47,527 bases of DNA from an uncultured Verrucomicrobiota bacterium (GTDB lineage Bacteria > Verrucomicrobiota > Kiritimatiellia > RFP12 > UBA1067): contig CAMOCC010000013.1 of assembly GCA_946610035.1 (NCBI GenBank), positions 1-47,527 on the forward strand, given 5' to 3'. Below the pieces are notes generated by a model that made no database searches, was not told where the DNA came from, and saw only the letters and a program-made list of their open reading frames with translations. Of this stretch, positions 1 to 7,498 are shown one piece after another; within the stretch, counting starts at the first letter, position 1, and every line of letters starts with the position of its first letter. Both the position numbers and the translations under genes were made by a program.

Positions 1-57
1 GGCTGCGGCGTTGTTATCGGCGAACTCAATTATATTTCAAAGCACCGCAAGAAATGA
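1..57 (+). CDS. possible 3' end of an upstream gene (partial, ...GCGVVIGELNYISKHRKK*)
   Basis: Frame 1 is open from the window edge to TGA at 55-57; very short. Confidence 0.3.
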   Translation, partial: GCGVVIGELNYISKHRKK

Positions 58-113
58 TAGGGCGATGTAAGATTTCCACGTCAGGTGCGAGTATTGGATA
101 GGGAGGATGTGCT

Positions 114-593
114 GTGAAAAAGAGAATAGTGATCATAATCGGCTGCCTGATATTGTGCATCGCTTCGTTGGGCGGGTGCAGATATGGCGAGGTTGGGCGA
201 GAGGGGGGCGCATGCGACTCTGTTGTGAAGGATGCCGATGTTTTTGCACGGGATTTTGGGAATTTCCTCGATTGCTATGTGAACGAGGTCCGGGATGTCT
301 TTGGCGATAAGAACCTGGCGAGCTTCTTCGAGCCGGAGGGCGGCGGGTTCTACATGCTGACCACACGGGAATACAAGTCTGAATACAGGGTGGTTTATAC
401 CGACCAACGTACGTTCTTCAGCTATCGCTGCGGCAACATCACGCGGCAGGCCTTCGACGCGGCGCGTGGGGAAGGGCACTTCCTCGGCCTGCTCTGGGGC
501 GGATTCCCAGGCGCAGATGCGCCGAGCGTCGGGACGGAGAAGACGGAGTATGAGAGATGTAAGATTTCGCCGCTGGCGGCGAGTAAGGGATAG
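114..593 (+). pseudogene. truncated/chimeric relative of the DUF3298-like protein at 2025-2981
   Basis: Lipoprotein-like N-terminus (IASLGGC). 309-427 is nearly identical to 2511-2629, then homology stops abruptly at SYR and the rest is unrelated. Confidence 0.55.
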
Positions 594-614
594 AAAGGGC
601 ATCGAAAGAAGAGA

Positions 615-1244
615 ATGAAGAACGCATTGACAGTATTGGCCTCGACGGGAGTGTACGGAGCGGTGCTTGGCTGGTGGCGTTCGCCGCTGATGGCGGCGTA
701 TGTCGCGGCCAAGCTGCCGGTCGTATTCTTCGGCGCGATGCTGGCGGTAAGCGCATTCTGCTGGGTCGTCAGCCTCGCGCTGGACGCCGACATGCGCTAT
801 CGCGACGTCTTGTCCGCCGCGTCCGACGCGATGGCCACGGCCGGACGTATGCTTCTCGCCGCCGCTCCCGTAGTCCTGTTTTTCGTCGCGACCGCCGCGT
901 CGGACTCGGGTTCGCGCAACGAAATGCGATTTGCCCACTCCTGCATCATGCTCGTGCATATCGCGGTTCTCGCCTGCGCCGGGTCTTTCGGCGTGTGGCG
1001 CCTCCACGGGAGGCTTCTGCGCCACGCCTCCGCGAGATGCGGCGCGCGCGGGCTGATCGCGATATGGCTCGCCGCATTCGGCGTCGCCGGGTGCCAGCTC
1101 GGATGGATGATGCGTCCGATAGTCGGCAGTCCCAACATCTCCGTGGAGTTCGTGCGCGAGGACGCGCTGGACAGCAACTTTCTCGAATCCCTCTTCGGAC
1201 AGATAATCCCCCATTTCATAAACAAAGGAGCAGTGAGAAAATGA
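615..1244 (+). CDS. hypothetical multi-pass membrane protein
   Basis: Hydrophobic segments; ATGA overlap with the next ORF. Confidence 0.7.
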   Translation: MKNALTVLASTGVYGAVLGWWRSPLMAAYVAAKLPVVFFGAMLAVSAFCWVVSLALDADMRYRDVLSAASDAMATAGRMLLAAAPVVLFFVATAASDSGSRNEMRFAHSCIMLVHIAVLACAGSFGVWRLHGRLLRHASARCGARGLIAIWLAAFGVAGCQLGWMMRPIVGSPNISVEFVREDALDSNFLESLFGQIIPHFINKGAVRK

Positions 1245-1924
1245 GCACACAACAACAGGAAACAAAGGGCTGCGGGGTCTCCGCCATGCTGCGGAACCCG
1301 GGCGAGGTCGTGCAGCGCATCTGCGAGGGGAGCCCGCGGCAGTGCGCGGCGGACATGGCGAGGATGGCATTTGCGGCGGCATTCGGCTTCGGGCTGTTCG
1401 GATTCGTCGCGGGGCTGTTCGTCGGATGGCAGGTCGCGCTTTGGGACGCCGCCAAGGCGGTCGGAATCGTAGCGTTCTCGTTCTGCATCTGTCTGCCGAT
1501 GCTGCACGTCTTCTCGAACCTGGCGGGCTGCGCGCTGTCGTTCTGGCGCATCTGCGGCATGGGACTCCTCTGCCTTGCCACGCTTGGCTGCATTTTCGCG
1601 GCACTTGCGCCGATCCTGTGGCTGTTCGCCGTTTCCACGGAGTCTGCGGGGAGCATGGCGCTAATCTTCGTCGTCATGGCCGCAGGCGCGTGGTGCTTTG
1701 TGAGGGTGCCGATTGACGGCATCTGCAAGAAGGGTGCGATCCCGAACCGTCGCGTCCTTTGCGCGTGGGCGGTCGTCCTGTTCGTTGTAGCGCTTCAGAT
1801 GGTCACCGTGATGCGTCCGATGCTCTCCAGCCCCGAGGAGGGCCGCCTCCCGTCTGCTAAATGCTTCTTCCTGAAGCACTTCTCCCAGCTGTGGCTAAGC
1901 GGCCAGGACCTTGGCGATAGCTGA
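1241..1924 (+). CDS. hypothetical membrane protein, likely related to the preceding gene
   Basis: ATG at 1241 in frame with ORF 674..1924; the ORF-track upstream extension is out of frame with the real upstream gene. Shares an MRPM/I..SP motif with the preceding protein. Confidence 0.7.
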   Translation: MSTQQQETKGCGVSAMLRNPGEVVQRICEGSPRQCAADMARMAFAAAFGFGLFGFVAGLFVGWQVALWDAAKAVGIVAFSFCICLPMLHVFSNLAGCALSFWRICGMGLLCLATLGCIFAALAPILWLFAVSTESAGSMALIFVVMAAGAWCFVRVPIDGICKKGAIPNRRVLCAWAVVLFVVALQMVTVMRPMLSSPEEGRLPSAKCFFLKHFSQLWLSGQDLGDS

Positions 1925-2024
1925 TGCCTGTTCCGCCTCTAACAGCGTTCGGGTGTTATTCTAATGGAATTCTAGCGGCATTGCCAATGGGATTTTGGTA
2001 AAGGTTCAAAAGGAGAATGAAAAC

Positions 2025-2981
2025 ATGAAAATAGCAAAATGGCTGAAGTGGATTGTGTTGGCGACGGGCGTCGCCCTGTTTGCATTGCTGGGCTTTGCAT
2101 ATTATTGTCTGGCCGACGAATACTATGTGCTGCGTAGAAACCGCGACTTTGAGTTTGTCAGGCGAATGCTGGACTACGACGAGGGCGAGGAGTTCCAATG
2201 CCTGGGCATACGCAATTATCTCAATGACGATCCTCGCAAATCCTATTCCTGTATAAGCCTGCCTGATGGACAGACGGTTTTTATGCCATGCCTTGTTCAA
2301 GCTGGCGACAACATGTATGGCGGATATAAGGACGGCTATTACTATGCCGCAAAGCCTATGAACGGCGATTGGCAGATCCGGCGGCAACACGAGAATGCAT
2401 TGTTGCGCACAGGCATGCCGCCGCGTGCAAAGTCCGCAGATTCATTTGCGCAGGGCTTCGATGATTTCCTTGAACGCTATCTCGGCGAGGTGCGGGGGAT
2501 ATTTAACGACAAGAACCTGGCGAGCTACTTCGAGCCGGAGGGCGGCGAGTTCTACATGCTGACCACACGGGAATACAAGTCTGAATACAGGGTGGTTTAT
2601 ACCGACCAACGGACGTTCTTCAGCTATCGTGCGGAATGCTTCAGGTACACTGGTGGAGCGCATGGCGGCACGGTTGTCAAAGTCGGGACGATAGATGTGA
2701 GGACGGGGAAGCGGCTGACTACCGCCGACGTAATCCCGGAAGGCAAACGCGCTGAGGCGATTGCAAGGGTGCGAGAGGCCGTAATCGCCAAGATCGGCGG
2801 GGAAATGAATCTGCTGCCGACGGCAAACGAGGTGCTCGCCTCGCTTTCGGAGAATTTCTATGTCGGCAAGGATGGTCTGCACTTCGTTTTCGCAGAATAT
2901 TCTGTCGCGCCATACCATTATGCGCCGGAGTTATACGGTCCGCTCGAAATCGTGATCCCTGGGTATGGGATGTCGCGGTAG
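2025..2981 (+). CDS. DUF3298/RsiV-like domain protein with N-terminal membrane anchor
   Basis: AGGAG at 2011-2015 upstream of ATG 2025; C-terminus ...LHFVFAEYSVAPYHYAPELYGPLEIVIPGYG resembles DUF3298. Confidence 0.7.
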   Translation: MKIAKWLKWIVLATGVALFALLGFAYYCLADEYYVLRRNRDFEFVRRMLDYDEGEEFQCLGIRNYLNDDPRKSYSCISLPDGQTVFMPCLVQAGDNMYGGYKDGYYYAAKPMNGDWQIRRQHENALLRTGMPPRAKSADSFAQGFDDFLERYLGEVRGIFNDKNLASYFEPEGGEFYMLTTREYKSEYRVVYTDQRTFFSYRAECFRYTGGAHGGTVVKVGTIDVRTGKRLTTADVIPEGKRAEAIARVREAVIAKIGGEMNLLPTANEVLASLSENFYVGKDGLHFVFAEYSVAPYHYAPELYGPLEIVIPGYGMSR

Positions 2982-3205
2982 CGGCAGAAGGATGCGAGCT
3001 ACGGTGCGGAGGGCGGAGCGGGACGGGTTCTTCTTCGCATCGCGATTCGACAGCCTAAACTGTTTGCCGATGCCGTGCGCGAGGATTGCGCGGAGATGGT
3101 GTGAGCTTATCCTTTTGCTGAAAAGCAGTCGCAATCCGATGTGGCAAGGCAATCTCGCCCATGCCACATCTCCGGAGGAACCGGCCTTTGCATCGTCCGC
3201 GGGTG

Positions 3206-3245
3206 CTTTCAACCTTTCAACTTTTCAACTCTTCAACCTTTCAAC
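3206..3245. repeat. five tandem 8-bp units (NTTTCAAC / CTTTCAAC)
   Basis: CTTTCAAC CTTTCAAC TTTTCAAC TCTTCAAC CTTTCAAC read directly. Confidence 0.9.
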
Positions 3246-3256
3246 TTACTTTGTGT

Positions 3257-4702
3257 TCATGCATTACCTTGCCCGAGAAGCAGTTCGGCGGGAACAAGGT
3301 AGTCGAAGAAACCGTCTTCCTCTACGGAGAGGTCGAGTTCACCTGCATACACCAGCACAAGCTTTACCGAGCGGCTGCGCGGCAGCTTCAGCCGATTCAG
3401 CTTTTCCTGCATTTCGTCTTCGATGGCGGAGGTAATGCGGCGCTTTCGCTTGATCTCGATCACATATGTGCATTTCGGCAGCTGCACGAGGTAGTCGATC
3501 TGCACGCCCATGCCGGTCTTGCGCCCGCTCTTGAAATACGGCGCGGCAGAGACAACGCTTTTCCCCATCAATCCGATATGGGGTGCGAGGGACGGTATGT
3601 TGTTCAGCACGAGGTTCTCGAACTGCAGTCCCATGATCGCGTCCCAGCCGGGGAGTCGTTCCAGCGGGATGTACTTGTAGAACCCGTTGGCGATGGACTC
3701 CTTCCTTGGCAGAATGTAGCGGAGGTAGAACCTTGTGTAGTTGTCCTTCAGGCGGTAGCGGACTTCACGGACGCTTTTGCCGGTTATGGGATTGAGCCCC
3801 CTGGATCCGGCGATGAAGCCTGCTTCGACCAGTTCCGAAAGATTCTCGGAAAGGTGTCCGTTGGGGTCGCCGCCGAGCTCAGCCGCAAGCTCCGAGACAC
3901 TTGCTGGCCTTTCGGCGAGCATGGCGAGAATGCGCTTCTTGGCGGGAATCGATCCGCCGAATATGTCGTCGAAGATGCGGTCAAAGTCCTTGAAGAGATA
4001 TCCGTCGGGGTCGTAGCAGAGTCGGCGGATGTTCTCGTCTGGCGAAAGCGACGGGTCGATTTCGTTCAAGTACTTCGGGACTCCGCCGGTCACGGCGAGC
4101 ACGTCGAGGATGTCGCCTGTTGCCGTGCGGTTGGCTTTCCGCCCCCAGAAGCCGAGGCATTGGGCGGGGGTGAGTTCCGGCAGGGTGAAGTCAAGCGAGA
4201 TGCGTCCGACGTAGCCCTTGGACTTCTGGATGTTTCGGTTTATCCAGGCCGAGACGCTGCCGGCTACGATGAATATGAGCTTGTCCCGCCTGGAGAACTG
4301 GGTGTCCCAGGCTGTCTTCAGCAATGCGGCGAAAGAATCGTCGTATTTGCCCATCCATGAGATCTCGTCGAGGAACACAATGGTCCGGCCGCGGCCTTTC
4401 AGCGCATCGTCGAGGGCGTCGAACGCCTTGGCCCAGCAGTCAGCGTCCCGTCGCGGTACGCCGCATCGGCTCGACAGACGCTCGCAGAAGTTGTCGATCT
4501 GCCTCTGGTTCGTCATCTTGTCGTCGGGCGCGAGGCCGACGATCTCAATGAAGTCGCACTTTGAGCGCGCGGCGAATTCCTCGACAAGCGTAGACTTGCC
4601 GATTCTTCTGCGTCCTGCGACGACGACAAAAGAGCTCGTCGTCTTCCGCCACAAGGCGTCGAGCTTTTCAAGGTATGATTCCCTGCCGAAGAACTTTCTC
4701 AT
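3257..4702 (-). CDS. AAA ATPase (archaeal-type ATPase / DUF234-like family)
   Basis: Walker A GRRRIGKST; FLDEISW; C-terminal nuclease-like YVIEIKRKRR. Confidence 0.85.
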   Translation of the reverse strand: MRKFFGRESYLEKLDALWRKTTSSFVVVAGRRRIGKSTLVEEFAARSKCDFIEIVGLAPDDKMTNQRQIDNFCERLSSRCGVPRRDADCWAKAFDALDDALKGRGRTIVFLDEISWMGKYDDSFAALLKTAWDTQFSRRDKLIFIVAGSVSAWINRNIQKSKGYVGRISLDFTLPELTPAQCLGFWGRKANRTATGDILDVLAVTGGVPKYLNEIDPSLSPDENIRRLCYDPDGYLFKDFDRIFDDIFGGSIPAKKRILAMLAERPASVSELAAELGGDPNGHLSENLSELVEAGFIAGSRGLNPITGKSVREVRYRLKDNYTRFYLRYILPRKESIANGFYKYIPLERLPGWDAIMGLQFENLVLNNIPSLAPHIGLMGKSVVSAAPYFKSGRKTGMGVQIDYLVQLPKCTYVIEIKRKRRITSAIEDEMQEKLNRLKLPRSRSVKLVLVYAGELDLSVEEDGFFDYLVPAELLLGQGNA

Positions 4703-4727
4703 GGTGTCTGCTCCCTTTGACGAGGAT

Positions 4728-4733
4728 ATTATA
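4728..4733 (-). promoter_or_regulatory. -10 element (TATAAT) for the ATPase gene
   Basis: ATTATA on the + strand, 25 nt upstream of the start codon. Confidence 0.5.
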
Positions 4734-4753
4734 CCAAAATCGCGCCGACATTT

Positions 4754-4788
4754 GGGCGACTAAATTGCAAAATCGTATTTAGTCGCCC
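4754..4788. promoter_or_regulatory. perfect 12-bp inverted repeat upstream of the ATPase gene
   Basis: GGGCGACTAAAT - 11 nt - ATTTAGTCGCCC. Confidence 0.8.
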
Positions 4789-4868
4789 GTGAAAATTACG
4801 ATTCGTCGGCTGTCAGATTCCTGCGGCTCTCTCGTATACCACATTGACATTAGGCAGACATCCGGCTG

Positions 4869-4895
4869 AGAGAGCCCGGGCAGGCCTGCGGGCGG
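4869..4895. repeat. dispersed repeat family B, copy 1 (AGAGAGCCCGGGCAGGCCTGCGGGCGG)
   Basis: Same core at 6139-6163 and partial at 31995-32009. Confidence 0.7.
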
Positions 4896-4932
4896 AATTT
4901 TCCGCGATTTTTTCGTCCGCAGGTCTGATTTT

Positions 4933-5302
4933 TTGGTTCTTCAAAGAATTTAGTGGAACAGCATGCCTTTAAGAAATATAAACTCCGAGCGTTGGGGCTC
5001 CCGCTACCGCTCCGCAGCTTCGCACCACTCAACGACTTTGCATATGTCGATAGAAGTATTTGGGGATGCGACTGCGTCGCATAAATCGGCCGAAGGCCGC
5101 TCTAAACACTATGAATGGAGTCAATTGATCGTGGTTGAAAAGCGCGGAGCAGTGAAGCGGGAATGCGCCTGTCGCGGAGCGATCAGGTTGCCCGACGAGC
5201 AAAGCGAGGAGCCTTGCGAAGCAAGGTCGCAAGAGGTCGCGCGAGAACCCTAACCATCGGAGTTTTTACTCATGCTCTTCCACTAAAAATTCCGAAGAGC
5301 CA
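4933..5302. mobile_element. ~370-bp foldback/MITE-like element with imperfect terminal inverted repeats
   Basis: Left TTGGTTCTTC..GAATTT..AGTGGAACAGCATG..AAACTCCGA; reverse complement of right end TTGGCTCTTC.GAATTTTTAGTGGAAGAGCATG..AAACTCCGA. Confidence 0.55.
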
Positions 5303-5423
5303 ATTAATTAGTATTTCAAAAGACGAAACCGAGGCGAAGAACGGATGCTGAGTAAACCCATATAAACCCACTTGACGAACAATGGGTTTATGGTTTATAC
5401 TATGCGGTGAAAGGGAGAAAACG

Positions 5424-5585
5424 ATGTCGAGGGCGCTTTCGGACAAGGAGATAGGGCGTTATCGCGTGCTTTTTACGCAGCCGGGAATGCGCTACTGCTA
5501 GGCCGAGGCGCTTGTAAGGGCGATGATGAAGGACTCCTCCTTTTCAAAAGAGCCGCCTGCCGAGCAGGAGTATGTGACTGGATAG
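5424..5585 (+). pseudogene. gene remnant with an in-frame TAG
   Basis: MSRALSDKEIGRYRVLFTQPGMRYC*AEALVRAMMKDSSFSKEPPAEQEYVTG*; reading frame continues after TAG at 5499-5501. Confidence 0.4.
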
Positions 5586-5605
5586 AGGAGGCGCTGTCCG
5601 ATTTT

Positions 5606-5797
5606 ATGACGCATCGCGTTACACGCGAACATGTCGCCGACATTGCGAAGCATGGATTCATTCTGACTGGAGACTGCGCACGTTTGCCCGGCTTGGACAG
5701 GCGGCTTGCCGCGGCAATGGGCATACCCGTCCGCATCTATTCCGAGTGGGGCTGTGTCTCCGGCCTCTCCGATCCAGTCTGCGAGCTTGCGTCATAG
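5606..5797 (+). pseudogene. possible MreB-like C-terminal remnant
   Basis: ADIAKHGFILTGDCARLPGLDRRLAAAMGIPVRI resembles the MreB C-terminal motif (..GI.LTGGGALL.GLD..L...TG.PV). Confidence 0.45.
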
Positions 5798-5800
5798 ACG

Positions 5801-6090
5801 GGGCGGCTGGCGGTGGAACGCCAGCCCTACCGGTGCGGCGGGCGGAGCTGGAAGCTCCACCTCCTTGGGGCGGCGGAGAAGGGCGGTGGAACGCCAGCCC
5901 TACCGGTGCGGAGGGCGGAGCTGGAAGCTCCACCTTGGGGCGGCTGGCGGTGGAACGCCAGCCCTACCGGTGCGGAGGGCGGAGCGAGACGCTCCACATC
6001 TTGGGGCGGCGGAGAAGGGCGGTGGAACGCCAGCCCTACCGGTGCGGCGGGCGGAGCGAGACGCTCCACATCCTTGGGATGTGTCGGGGA
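5801..6090. repeat. four-copy array of a two-hairpin repeat (family A)
   Basis: Unit GGCTGGCGGTGGAACGCCAGCCCTACCGGTGCGG[C/A]GGGCGGAGCTGGAAGCTCCACC; copies near 5801, 5881, 5940 and 6016. Confidence 0.9.
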
Positions 6091-6138
6091 CGATAGCATG
6101 GTGAGGCAAGCATTGTCATTCGACAGATCCTCGGTTGA

Positions 6139-6163
6139 GAGAGCCCGGGCAGGCCTGCGGGCG
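6139..6163. repeat. dispersed repeat family B, copy 2
   Basis: AGAGCCCGGGCAGGCCTGCGGGCGG, matching 4871-4895. Confidence 0.7.
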
Positions 6164-6277
6164 GGTGTCGCAAAAGGATATTTCCTTTGACGGCAATAGC
6201 TAACAGACGACGAGCATATTTGATATTATATTTACAGGCTCGTACAACTCCATCCAATCCAAGGAACAGGAATCGAA

Positions 6278-7498
6278 ATGAACAGAACTTCAGCGGCTCT
6301 CGCACTTATCTGGCTGGCTTCGTCCGCAGCGGCAGGCGCCTCGCCTGATGTCGACATGGGCCCAATCGAGCGGAACGCGGAGATGCTGCTGCGTTCCATG
6401 CGCGAGAACGCCCGCTCTGCCGAAGCGGAAGGGCTTCCACGGCTATTTCCGCGCACGTTTGCCGACGGGAAGGTCGTTTTCGTAGATCGCGAGGACTGGT
6501 GCGCGGGGTTCTTCCCCGGGTCGCTCTGGTTCCTCTACGAGCTGACCGGCAAGGACGAGTGGCTTGCCGCGGCGAAGGAGACCACGATGATGCTGGAGAA
6601 GTCGCGGCATCTCAAACGGACCCATGACGTCGGATTCATCCTCGCCTCCAGCTTCGGCAACGGCTGGCGCATCGCGCGCGTCCCTGGATACGACGAAGTG
6701 CTGAAGGACGGAGCGTCCGCGCTCGCGACGCGCTTCTCGCCTGCGCACGGACTCGTCAAGAGCTGGGACTGGTGGGAGACTTCGCCCTACACGTTCCCAG
6801 TCATCATCGACAACATGATGAACCTGGATCTGCTTGAAATCGCCGCTTCGATAGGCGGCGACGAGTCCTTCCGCAAAATCGCCCGCACACACGCGGCGAC
6901 AGTCAGCCGCCGTCATTTCAGGCACGACGGGACGGTGTACCATGTCCTTGACTACGACGCTTCGAGGCCAATCGTCCGCGGCATATACGCCGGACAGGGC
7001 GAAAGCGTCGACGGTGCATGGGCGCGCGGGCAGGCGTGGGCACTGTACGGCTTCACGATGATGTATCGTCATTCGCGCGACAAGGCTTTTCTCTACCGCG
7101 CTGTGAAAAGCGCCGAGGCGTGGCTTTCCGCACCGGGCATGCCAGACGACGGCGTGCCGTACTGGGATTTCAAGGCGCTTGACATCCCCAATGCGCCGCG
7201 CGACGCTTCCGCCGCGGCATGCGCCGCGTCTGGTCTCGTTGACCTGTCCGGACTTGTCTTCGGCGGCGATTCGCTCCGTTACCGCGCCGCGGCTGAGAAG
7301 ATCGTCGCGTCCCTTTCGGGCCCTTCGTATCTTGCGCGGCCAGGCGAAGCCGGAGGGTTCATTCTGCGGCATTCAACCGGGAACGCTCCGGCAGCGCACG
7401 AAGTGGATGTGCCGCTGTCCTATGCGGACTACTACTACCTTGAGGCACTTTCGAGACTTCGCAAAATCGAAAACGGGAAAATGGAGGGGACACGATGA
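6278..7498 (+). CDS. exported unsaturated glucuronyl/rhamnogalacturonyl hydrolase (GH88/GH105-like)
   Basis: FFPGSLWFLYELTG, VDGAWARGQAWALYGFTMMYR, DASAAACAASGL motifs; signal peptide. Confidence 0.85.
   Translation: MNRTSAALALIWLASSAAAGASPDVDMGPIERNAEMLLRSMRENARSAEAEGLPRLFPRTFADGKVVFVDREDWCAGFFPGSLWFLYELTGKDEWLAAAKETTMMLEKSRHLKRTHDVGFILASSFGNGWRIARVPGYDEVLKDGASALATRFSPAHGLVKSWDWWETSPYTFPVIIDNMMNLDLLEIAASIGGDESFRKIARTHAATVSRRHFRHDGTVYHVLDYDASRPIVRGIYAGQGESVDGAWARGQAWALYGFTMMYRHSRDKAFLYRAVKSAEAWLSAPGMPDDGVPYWDFKALDIPNAPRDASAAACAASGLVDLSGLVFGGDSLRYRAAAEKIVASLSGPSYLARPGEAGGFILRHSTGNAPAAHEVDVPLSYADYYYLEALSRLRKIENGKMEGTR

Noticed and set aside
81-1604. 507-aa minus-strand ORF
   Set aside because: Antisense to well-supported plus-strand genes; Arg/Pro/Ala-rich low-complexity translation typical of GC-rich shadow ORFs.
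3161-4360. 399-aa plus-strand ORF
   Set aside because: Antisense shadow of the AAA ATPase, which has clear motifs.
5801-6090. Possible CRISPR array
   Set aside because: Units are contiguous, with palindromes inside the unit and no unique spacers; no cas genes nearby.
5706-6190. Overlapping ORFs of the type VERQPYRCGGRSWKLHL on both strands
   Set aside because: They arise only from the repeat array; the unit is a hairpin DNA repeat, not a protein domain.
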